The notes under the pieces are model-generated. The model worked only from the letters and a program-made list of their open reading frames with translations. It did not search any database and was not told the origin of the DNA. A DNA stretch of 7,022 nucleotides from an uncultured Peptococcaceae bacterium (GTDB lineage Bacteria > Bacillota > Desulfotomaculia > Desulfotomaculales > Desulfallaceae): NCBI GenBank assembly GCA_913064925.1, contig CAJYBN010000148.1:1-7022 (forward strand), written 5' to 3'. A program made the position numbers and the translations under genes. Each line of letters opens with the position of its first letter. Position 1 is the stretch's first letter. Below, in pieces: positions 1 to 7,022 of this stretch.

Positions 1-976
1 CACGTAGGAGCGGATCTGGCTGCCCCAAGCAATTTCCTGGTGCTCGCCCCGCATCTCCGCCAGCTCGGCTTCCCTTTTCTGTATCTCCAGGTCGATCAGC
101 TTGGCCCTGAGCAGCTTCATAGCCGTGTTGCGGTTGGAAATCTGCGACCGCTCGTTTTGGCACTGCACCACTATGCCGGTGGGCAGGTGGGTGATGCGCA
201 CCGCCGAGTCGGTTTTGTTCACGTGCTGGCCCCCGGCGCCGCCGGAGCGGAAGGTGTCGATCTTGAGGTCGTCCGGGTCGATCTGCACGTCGATGTTTTC
301 CTGCACCTCGGGTAAAACATCCACCGAAGCAAAGGAAGTGTGCCGCCGGCCCGCGGCATCAAAGGGAGAAATGCGCACCAGCCGGTGCACTCCTTTTTCC
401 GCCTTCAGGTAGCCGTAGGCGTATTTGCCGGCGACCCCGAAAGTGACGCTCTTAATGCCTGCCTCATCGCCCGGCAGCAAGTCCATGATGTTCACCTTGA
501 ACCGCCTTTTTTCCGCCCAGCGGGTGTACATGCGCAGCAGCATTTCCACCCAGTCCTGGGCTTCGGTGCCGCCGGCCCCGGCGTGCATGGAGACAATGGC
601 GTTGTTGCCGTCGTAGGGGCCGCTGAGCAGCACCTGCAGTTCCATGTCGGCCACCTGCTTGCGCAGGCGGGCCAGGCCGGCGCCGGCCTCCTCCACCAGG
701 GAAGCGTCGTTTTCCTCCTCGCCCAGGTCGATCAGGACCGCCAAATCTTCCGCGGCGGACAGCAGCGCGTGGAAATCGGCCACGCGCTCTTTCAGAGCAG
801 TGACGCTTTGCATCACTTCCTGGGCGCGGGACTGGTCGTCCCAAAAACCGGGCCGCGAGATTTCCTGCTCCAGCTCGGCAATTTTCCGCTCTTTACCGGC
901 GATGTCAAAGGGAAACCCTCAATTCCGCAATTCTTTTTTGCAGGGGCTCCAACTCCCTGCGTATTTCACCGAACAT
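1..976 (-). CDS. prfB: Peptide chain release factor 2 (RF2), 3' end outside window, expressed by programmed +1 frameshift
   Basis: RF2 recognises UGA and UAA in the ribosomal A site and triggers release of the finished peptide. The gene starts at ATG 976-974 behind a strong AAAGGAGGAGG site (982-992). Frame 0 gives 23 codons ending at an in-frame TGA (907-905). After slipping +1 on CTT, reading resumes with GAC (906-904) and stays open to base 1, giving 325 residues in total. Family landmarks after the shift are HAGAGGTEAQDWVEMLLRMY in the middle, the stop-codon anticodon tripeptide SPF at residues 203-205, and the catalytic GGQ at 248-250 within RSGGAGGQHVNKTDSAVR. E. coli RF2 has these at nearly the same positions. 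About 40-50 C-terminal residues should lie outside the window. The gene begins 42 nt after secA with no terminator between, so the two are probably cotranscribed. The frameshift makes expression autoregulatory: low RF2 favours the shift. Identification is very secure. Confidence 0.98.
904..919 (-). promoter_or_regulatory. RF2 programmed +1 frameshift site
   Basis: Codons 20-24 of prfB on the minus strand read AGG GTT TCC CTT TGA followed by C. The slippery CTT, the UGA stop and the following C match the classical RF2 recoding site. The +1 product joins seamlessly to the conserved RF2 sequence (DIAGKERKIAELEQEI). The upstream Shine-Dalgarno-like stimulator is shorter than in E. coli (AGG GGG TAT CTT TGA C): here only (G)AGGG is present, ending 5 nt rather than 3 nt before CTT. 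Confidence 0.95.
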
Positions 977-1002
977 CAAAACCTCCTCCTTTGGTGCCAG
1001 GT

Positions 1003-1018
1003 GTTGAAAGGTTGAAAG
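1003..1018 (-). repeat. Two tandem 8-bp copies (CTTTCAAC) after the secA stop
   Basis: On the minus strand the bases directly following the secA TAA read CTTTCAAC twice without a gap. They lie in the 42-nt secA-prfB spacer upstream of the prfB ribosome binding site. No function is evident; it may be a simple slippage duplication. Confidence 0.6.
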
Positions 1019-3643
<2,625 letters not shown>

Positions 3644-3675
3644 TATTAATCACCTTTCCCGGTAAGCAAAAGCAA

Positions 3676-3693
3676 GGGAACCGCAAGGTTCCC
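3676..3693 (-). promoter_or_regulatory. Hairpin in the secA leader
   Basis: A perfect 7-bp stem with a 4-nt loop (minus strand GGGAACC-TTGC-GGTTCCC) lies between the proposed secA promoter and the ribosome binding site, 32 nt before the ATG. It is followed by TTGCTTTTGCTT, which is T-rich but interrupted. The distal arm (TTCCC) could alternatively pair with GGGAA (3660-3656) just before the secA AAAGG site. It could be a weak terminator/attenuator, a processing or stability element, or a translational control hairpin. Structure is seen; function is inferred. Confidence 0.45.
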
Positions 3694-3722
3694 GGGTTCA
3701 ATGCGCATATATCGCCAACAAT

Positions 3723-3751
3723 ATTCTAACACTTCGGCCCCGCCGCTGCAA
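3723..3751 (-). promoter_or_regulatory. Probable sigma-A promoter for secA(-prfB)
   Basis: On the minus strand, TTGCAG (3751-3746) and TAGAAT (3728-3723) are separated by exactly 17 bp. TAGAAT matches the -10 consensus at 5 of 6 positions and is preceded by TGT, an extended -10 (TGnTAGAAT). The -35 is weak (3 of 6). Transcription would start near 3716, giving a leader of about 73 nt. The hpf terminator just upstream makes an independent secA promoter likely. Confidence 0.55.
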
Positions 3752-3774
3752 CCGCCGGGACCGGCGGTTGCAGC
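3745..3774. repeat. GC-rich 12-bp inverted repeat overlapping the secA -35 region
   Basis: The arms GCTGCAACCGCC (3745-3756) and GGCGGTTGCAGC (3763-3774) are perfect inverted complements around a 6-nt centre that could pair further. It lies between the hpf terminator and the secA -10 box. On the minus strand it is not followed by a T-run, so it is not a standard intrinsic terminator. The low-coordinate arm contains the proposed -35 hexamer. It could be an operator or a back-up RNA hairpin that protects or terminates the hpf transcript. Confidence 0.6.
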
Positions 3775-3781
3775 AGGCAGC

Positions 3782-3809
3782 AAAAGGGCGCGCCGTTTCA
3801 GGCGCGCCT
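3782..3809 (-). terminator. Intrinsic terminator after hpf
   Basis: On the minus strand the palindromic arms GGCGCGCC (3808-3801 and 3794-3787) flank the 6-nt loop TGAAAC and are followed by C and then TTTT (3785-3782). The stem begins 15 nt after the hpf TAA. The stem is very stable and the T-run is short but correctly placed, so it should end the hpf transcript before secA. Confidence 0.75.
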
Positions 3810-3823
3810 GCCGATCAGCCCCG

Positions 3824-4348
3824 TTAAAATTCCGGCTCGATGAGCCCGTAATTACCGTCCTTGCGCTTGTAGACCACGTTGACTTGTTCGGTTTCGGCGT
3901 TGGAAAACACGAAAAAACTGTGGCCCAGCAAGTTCATTTGCAGGACCGCCTCTTCCACGGGCATGGGCTTAATGGCAAAGCGTTTGGTCTTGACTATCCT
4001 GGGTCCATCTTCTTCGGCGGTTTCCCGAGCGCCGGGGAAAACCTTCTGATCATTGGTTGCCCGGCGACGGACCAGCTTACCCTTATATTTTTCAATTTGC
4101 TTTTCCAGCTTATCCACCACCAGGTCGATGGAAGCGTACATGTCGCCGGTGGATTCCTCGCCGCGCAGGATCATGCCGTTAATGGGTATGGTAACTTCCA
4201 CCTTGTGCGCGTCGCCTTCCACTACCAGCACTACAGTAGCCTCGTCAATATTATCCAAAAACTTGTCCAGTTTACCTACCCGTTTCACCACATACTCTTT
4301 CAGGGCGTTGGTGACGTCCACGTTTCTGCCCCTGACCAGCACCTGCAT
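3824..4348 (-). CDS. hpf: Ribosome hibernation promoting factor, long form (174 aa)
   Basis: Long HPF (RaiA/YvyD family) binds the decoding region of the 30S subunit and, through its C-terminal domain, pairs 70S ribosomes into inactive 100S dimers in stationary phase or stress. Residues 1 to about 95 form the ribosome-binding domain (MQVLVRGRNVDVTNALKEYV; basic end KLVRRR at 91-96). A variable linker spans about 97-116. Residues 117-174 form the dimerisation domain (RIVKTKRFAIKPMPVEEAVL, then GHSFFVFSN and YGLIEPEF). The total length is typical of the long type. ATG 4348 is preferred: AAAGGAG sits 9 nt upstream of it. A TTG three codons earlier (4357) abuts that site and leaves no spacing. 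The gene has its own promoter region and terminator and lies upstream of secA, the same neighbour as in Bacillus. Identification is very secure. Confidence 0.97.
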   Translation of the reverse strand: MQVLVRGRNVDVTNALKEYVVKRVGKLDKFLDNIDEATVVLVVEGDAHKVEVTIPINGMILRGEESTGDMYASIDLVVDKLEKQIEKYKGKLVRRRATNDQKVFPGARETAEEDGPRIVKTKRFAIKPMPVEEAVLQMNLLGHSFFVFSNAETEQVNVVYKRKDGNYGLIEPEF

Positions 4349-4402
4349 TACTCCCAACTCCTTTCGAGCGAGTAGTAAGGTTATTATTCCCCCAGCCGGG
4401 AT

Positions 4403-4431
4403 ATTTTACCATGCTTGTATGCATAAATCAT
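4403..4431 (-). promoter_or_regulatory. Candidate extended -10 promoter for hpf
   Basis: On the minus strand TGGTAAAAT supplies an extended -10 (TGn plus TAAAAT, 4408-4403, 5 of 6). Seventeen bp upstream is only a weak -35 (ATGATT, 4431-4426). The start would be near 4396, giving a leader of about 48 nt ending in the AAAGGAG site. The promoter begins just downstream of the csp terminator stem. A sigma-H-like arrangement overlaps it. Confidence 0.4.
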
Positions 4432-4457
4432 AAGACCCCGGCTTTTGCCAGGGCCTT
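4432..4457 (-). terminator. Intrinsic terminator-like hairpin after csp
   Basis: An 11-bp stem around an AAAA loop lies 7 nt after the csp stop. Its minus-strand arms are AAGGCCCTGGC and GCCGGGGTCTT. Two of the pairs are G-U wobbles possible only in the minus-strand transcript; in the plus strand they are A-C mismatches. This supports a function in csp RNA. The following bases (ATGATTTATG) are only moderately T-rich, so termination may be incomplete. Confidence 0.6.
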
Positions 4458-4464
4458 TCAATCG

Positions 4465-4671
4465 CTACAATTTCACTACATTAGCAGCCTGCGGACCACG
4501 GGCACCCTCGACTATATCGAATTCCACTTCTTGGCCCTCCGTCAAGGTTTTGAAACCTTCCTCCTGAATGGCTGAGAAGTGGACGAAGACGTCGCCGCCG
4601 TCTTCCCTTTCGATAAATCCGTAACCCTTGTCCTTGTTAAACCATTTGACTTTACCTAACAACCAAATCAT
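4465..4671 (-). CDS. csp: Cold-shock domain protein (CspA family)
   Basis: A small single-domain OB-fold protein that binds single-stranded RNA and DNA and acts as an RNA chaperone or antiterminator in the cytoplasm. RNP1 is visible as KGYGFIE (15-21) and RNP2 as DVFVHFS (27-33), with the family opening GKVKWFN at 6-12 and the C-terminal GPQAANV. From ATG 4671 it has 68 residues. The ribosome site GAGGAGG ends only 1 nt before that ATG, which is unusually close. A TTG at codon 4 (4662) has a 10-nt spacing and would give a 65-residue protein beginning MLGKVKWFN, closer to typical relatives. The start is therefore uncertain. It is monocistronic, with a strong promoter and its own terminator, and sits between comF and hpf. 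Confidence 0.95.
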   Translation of the reverse strand: MIWLLGKVKWFNKDKGYGFIEREDGGDVFVHFSAIQEEGFKTLTEGQEVEFDIVEGARGPQAANVVKL

Positions 4672-4716
4672 TCCTCCTCAAAAAATTTCCCGTGGTCTTA
4701 CAACTCACGTGGGGTA

Positions 4717-4745
4717 ATATTATCACAAAACCATAAGGATGTCAA
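4717..4745 (-). promoter_or_regulatory. Sigma-A promoter for csp
   Basis: A perfect -35 TTGACA (4745-4740) stands 17 bp before TAATAT (4722-4717). The overlapping GATAAT (4724-4719) is preceded by TGT and would form an extended -10 with a 15-bp spacing. Either gives a start near 4710 and a leader of about 40 nt before the ribosome binding site. It is the best sigma-A promoter in the window, in line with an abundant small protein. Confidence 0.85.
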
Positions 4746-4767
4746 GGGTTGCCAGCGGCCGGCGAAG

Positions 4768-4802
4768 GCGGCATCTTGCGAAGTTGCCGCGCATTGCGCG
4801 GC
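4768..4802. repeat. Two overlapping GC-rich inverted repeats
   Basis: Repeat A: GCCGCGC (4786-4792) and GCGCGGC (4796-4802) around ATT. Repeat B: GCGGCA (4768-4773) and TGCCGC (4785-4790), with a further inner pair CTT/AAG (4775-4777 and 4781-4783). They share 4786-4790, so only one could form at a time in RNA. They lie between the DnaA-box cluster and the csp promoter, upstream of the csp start, and no T-run follows on either strand. Confidence 0.5.
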
Positions 4803-4816
4803 TAAAAGCTTAGTGC

Positions 4817-4833
4817 CTGGCATTATCTGCCAG
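4817..4833. repeat. Short inverted repeat CTGGCA-N5-TGCCAG
   Basis: A perfect 6-bp inverted repeat with a 5-nt centre, flanked by AGCTT on one side and its complement-like copy on the other. It lies in the comF-csp gap, about 70 bp upstream of the csp -35. It could be an operator half-site pair or a hairpin in comF read-through RNA. No function can be assigned. Confidence 0.45.
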
Positions 4834-4872
4834 TTAGCTTCCGCGTGTCGAAAATCTCCTTGTTGAACGCCG

Positions 4873-4887
4873 TTTTGGAGTCCAAAA
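4873..4887. repeat. Palindrome TTTTGGA-G-TCCAAAA beside the DnaA boxes
   Basis: Seven-base arms are perfectly complementary around a single central G. The palindrome ends 2 bp before the first DnaA-box-like sequence (4890). A one-base centre cannot form an RNA hairpin easily, so a DNA-level site for a dimeric protein is more plausible. The binding protein is unknown. Confidence 0.45.
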
Positions 4888-4889
4888 AC

Positions 4890-4963
4890 TGTGGATAATG
4901 TGCATAAGACTGTTGATAACCCATCTGCCAAGGGGTTTGGGTTGTGTATAAATTAAAATAAAA
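4890..4963 (-). promoter_or_regulatory. Cluster of four DnaA-box-like 9-mers next to an A+T tract
   Basis: On the minus strand four 9-mers in the same orientation resemble the DnaA box TTATCCACA. They are TTATCCACA (4898-4890, exact), TTATGCACA (4907-4899, directly abutting), TTATCAACA (4919-4911, one change) and TTATACACA (4951-4943, fits TTWTNCACA). The first, third and fourth start 21 and 32 bp apart, close to whole helical turns. The last box runs into a 17-bp stretch of only A and T (4947-4963). The arrangement is that of a DnaA-binding array with a small unwinding-like element. No dnaA or dnaN is visible nearby, so it may titrate DnaA, regulate csp or comF, or be an origin-like remnant. 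Confidence 0.6.
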
Positions 4964-5006
4964 GTTGATCCTTGTCGTATCGACCCAGGAGGCATCTCAA
5001 AACTTG

Positions 5007-5762
5007 TCATTTATTATCGTTACGGTGCGTTCCGGCCAAAGTGAGTACCAGAATTCCGGCGGCGCCCGCCTGTCGTAATAGCTGGGAAATAATGGAAACG
5101 GTGCTGCCGGTAGTAAATACATCGTCAACGATGGTGATTATTTTACCTCTTACTGGGTCCGGGTCCACCACGGTAAAGGAACCCAACAAATTACGCAGCC
5201 TTTCCCGGCGGGGCAACCGGGTCTGGGGCGGCGTTTCCCTTGTTTTGACCACCACCCCCTCCAGAACGGGCGCCTGCAGGAACCCTTCCAGCTCACAAGC
5301 CAGCAGCAGCGCCTGGTTGAAGCCCCGCTGGCGTTCCCGGCCGGGGGACAGGGGAACGGGCAGCAGGGCGCCGGTGCGGGCATAAGCGGGTTCGCGCAAG
5401 GCGACCTCGGCCATGAGCGCTCCCAGGGGACGGGCCAAATGCCGCTGGCCCCGGTATTTGAAGCGGTGGACGGCTTCGCGCAGCGGACCCTCGTACGGGC
5501 CCGCAGCCCTGGCCAGGTCGAAGTCCCGGCCGTTGCGGCAGACGGCGCAGGGCACAGCGCCGGCCGCGCCCGCACCGCACCGGTCGCCCGCCGCCGCGAA
5601 GCTGCCGCACACCGGGCAGATCGCGGCAGAGGCATAAGACGCCAGCAGGCGGCGGCAACCGGGGCACACCGTGGATTCGGGGCTAAAACCGGCGCACAGG
5701 GGGCAGGCCCGGCGGGGCGGGTATAAAAGCTCCACAGCGGCCCGCAGCAGTTCCTTCCACAT
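5007..5762 (-). CDS. comF: ComF family protein (ComFC-like, phosphoribosyltransferase fold), 251 aa
   Basis: ComF/ComFC proteins are cytoplasmic and needed for DNA uptake in competent cells, where they work with the ComFA helicase. The fold is that of a type I phosphoribosyltransferase, but the substrate is not settled. The N-terminus is cysteine-rich like a zinc ribbon: CPLC (20-23), CPGC (33-36), CPVC (49-52), then C62, C72 and C75. The middle carries LPVPLSPGRERQRGFNQA (134-151). The PRPP-binding loop IVDDVFTTGST is at 211-221. ATG 5762 has AGGTG 8 nt upstream, inside the last codons of the GGDEF gene, whose stop is 3 nt before this start, so translational coupling is likely. No comFA is visible in the window. 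No clear terminator follows, so some transcripts may run into the comF-csp gap. Family assignment is secure; an active role in competence in this organism is inferred. Confidence 0.93.
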   Translation of the reverse strand: MWKELLRAAVELLYPPRRACPLCAGFSPESTVCPGCRRLLASYASAAICPVCGSFAAAGDRCGAGAAGAVPCAVCRNGRDFDLARAAGPYEGPLREAVHRFKYRGQRHLARPLGALMAEVALREPAYARTGALLPVPLSPGRERQRGFNQALLLACELEGFLQAPVLEGVVVKTRETPPQTRLPRRERLRNLLGSFTVVDPDPVRGKIITIVDDVFTTGSTVSIISQLLRQAGAAGILVLTLAGTHRNDNK

Positions 5763-5765
5763 GGT

Positions 5766-7022
5766 TTACTCACCTGCCCCGGGAGAGGCGCCGAACAGCA
5801 CCATGCGGTCCCGGCCTTCTTTCTTGGCCCGGTACAGAGCGGCATCGGCCGCGTTAATCAGTTCCGTCAGGTCGGAGGCGTGCAGCGGGTAGGAGGCCAC
5901 TCCGGCGCTGACCCGCACTTGAATGCGGTGCCCCTCTACTTCGAACAGTTCTTCCCGCACGGCTTTCCGCACTTTTTCTGCCACGTAGGTGGCCTCGGTG
6001 GGCCCCGTGTGGGGCATCAAGACGGCAAATTCCTCTCCGCCGTAACGGGCCACCAGATCACCGCTGCGCACCTCGCCGGAAACAACGCGGGCCACCCCGG
6101 CCAGCACGGCGTCGCCGGCCAGGTGACCATACCGGTCGTTGATGCGCTTAAAATGGTCTATGTCCAGCATAACCAGGGAAAAGGTTTCGTCGTAGCGGCG
6201 GGCCCGCTCCAGCTCGTTCAAGGCCCGGTGGTAAAAGTAGCGGTAATTGTACAGCCCGGTGAGGCCGTCGGTAATGGAGGCTACTTCCAACTTGCGGTAC
6301 AGCTGCACGTTGGCCACGGCTACAGCGGTCTGCCCACAAATGATGGTTAGCGTCTGCAGGTGTTTTTCCTGGTAAAAGCCGGGACGCTTGTCCCCCAGCA
6401 CCATAAATCCCAGCACCTCGGTTTCGGCCACCAGAGGCACCACCACCAGGGAACGGTGCACCTGAGTGAAGCCCACGTCGCCCGCCGTGCGCACATCCGT
6501 CCTGGTATCGTGCACCAGCTGGGGCGAGCCGTTTTCGGGCACCAGCCCCAAAAAGCCCTCCCCCCGCCGTACCACCGAATTTTTCAGCAGCCCGGCATGC
6601 GGTCCCTGCGCCGCTCCCACAACGTAACAGCCGTCTTCCTCCGACCACAGGTAAATGATACCGGTATGGAAGCTGATTACCCGCCTGGTTTCCTTCAACA
6701 CCAGTTCCAGCATTTCGTCCAGCCGGATGGTGCCCCCCAACCGCCTGGCCACCTCGTAAAGCACCCGGAGTTCCCGGTTGGCCAGTTCCAGGTGCACGTA
6801 AAAACGCAGCATGAACTGCACCGCCAGCACCGGCAAAAAAAGCAAAACGATGCCGTAAATGCCGGTTTTGTCATAAAGCAGGGCCATGAGCAGGCCGAAG
6901 GGGACGGACACCAGGTAGGTAAGGCTGTCCCAGCGCAGGGCGTCGCGCCACTGGAACAGCGGGTATTCGCGCCGCAGCGGCAGCATGTATATGTAGACCA
7001 GCAGCTGGTTGAAAGCGAAGTA
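5766..7022 (-). CDS. Membrane-anchored GAF-GGDEF protein, probable diguanylate cyclase (N-terminus outside window)
   Basis: GGDEF domains condense two GTP into cyclic di-GMP. The reading frame is open to the window edge. The ATG at 6986 is probably internal, because 12 codons upstream (YFAFNQLLVYIY) are also open and hydrophobic. In the 418 visible residues, two hydrophobic segments lie at about 33-51 and 55-72, probably the last of a larger membrane domain. A helical linker follows, then a GAF-type sensor (about 95-240), then the GGDEF domain (about 250-410). The linker into it reads SITDGLTGLYNYRYF. The active site is GGEEF (328-332), an accepted catalytic variant. RSGD (319-322) five residues before it fits the RxxD product-inhibition site. 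The domain retains DIDHFKRIND and the end motif ADAALYRAKKEGRD. It overlaps the comF ribosome site at its 3' end. Ligands of the GAF and membrane parts cannot be read from sequence. Confidence 0.92.
   Translation of the reverse strand, partial: YFAFNQLLVYIYMLPLRREYPLFQWRDALRWDSLTYLVSVPFGLLMALLYDKTGIYGIVLLFLPVLAVQFMLRFYVHLELANRELRVLYEVARRLGGTIRLDEMLELVLKETRRVISFHTGIIYLWSEEDGCYVVGAAQGPHAGLLKNSVVRRGEGFLGLVPENGSPQLVHDTRTDVRTAGDVGFTQVHRSLVVVPLVAETEVLGFMVLGDKRPGFYQEKHLQTLTIICGQTAVAVANVQLYRKLEVASITDGLTGLYNYRYFYHRALNELERARRYDETFSLVMLDIDHFKRINDRYGHLAGDAVLAGVARVVSGEVRSGDLVARYGGEEFAVLMPHTGPTEATYVAEKVRKAVREELFEVEGHRIQVRVSAGVASYPLHASDLTELINAADAALYRAKKEGRDRMVLFGASPGAGE

Noticed and set aside
905..907. In-frame TGA in prfB read as a pseudogene-causing stop
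   Set aside because: The CTT TGA C context and perfect continuation of RF2 in the +1 frame identify programmed recoding, not a mutation.
4349..4357. TTG start three codons upstream of the hpf ATG
   Set aside because: The AAAGGAG site directly abuts this TTG, so there is no room for initiation; ATG 4348 has normal spacing and matches the family N-terminus.
3701..4375. 224-codon plus-strand open frame opposite hpf
   Set aside because: A shadow of hpf; it also spans the hpf terminator and secA promoter and has no family motifs.
4698..4931. 77-codon minus-strand open frame in the comF-csp gap
   Set aside because: No ribosome binding site precedes its ATG. It overlaps the DnaA boxes and the csp promoter, and its protein resembles nothing known.
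4976..4986. Possible comF terminator hairpin (GTCG-ATA-CGAC) before a T-rich stretch
   Set aside because: Only a 4-bp stem, and the T-rich stretch begins well after the stem; too weak to call.

Overview
The window comes from a GC-rich (roughly 60 percent by eye) Gram-positive-type bacterium, most likely a clostridial Firmicute of the Peptococcaceae kind (Desulfotomaculum/Pelotomaculum-like). The basis is the gene order (ComF-family gene, long hpf, secA, prfB, as in the comF-yvyD-secA-prfB stretch of Bacillus), the strong AGGAGG-type ribosome binding sites, a SecA with a C-terminal zinc-binding tail, and an RF2 gene with programmed frameshifting. The taxon is an inference. All six genes lie on the minus strand, so transcription runs from high to low coordinates.

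Layout in transcription order: (1) 7022-5766, a membrane-anchored GAF-GGDEF protein (likely diguanylate cyclase) whose N-terminus lies outside the window. (2) 5762-5007, a ComF-family phosphoribosyltransferase-like competence gene, 3 nt after the GGDEF stop and probably translationally coupled to it. (3) A 335-bp non-coding stretch (5006-4672) with four DnaA-box-like 9-mers in one orientation beside a pure A+T tract, several inverted repeats, and a strong sigma-A promoter. (4) 4671-4465, a cold-shock protein gene with its own terminator. (5) 4348-3824, a long-form hibernation promoting factor gene with its own promoter and an intrinsic terminator. (6) A 180-bp gap with a 12-bp palindrome, a probable secA promoter and a leader hairpin. 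(7) 3643-1019, secA. (8) 976-1, prfB (RF2), entered 42 nt after secA and split by the classical in-frame UGA/+1 frameshift; its last few dozen codons are outside the window.

Most genes are core housekeeping or stress functions: secretion motor (SecA), translation termination (RF2), ribosome dimerisation in stationary phase (HPF) and RNA chaperoning (Csp). No phage, transposon, CRISPR or tRNA/rRNA feature was found. The least explained element is the DnaA-box cluster between comF and csp. It resembles a small DnaA-binding or origin-like module and lies away from any visible dnaA or dnaN. Other points of interest are the diverged stimulator of the prfB frameshift site, the structured secA leader, and the coupling of a GGDEF gene to a competence gene.
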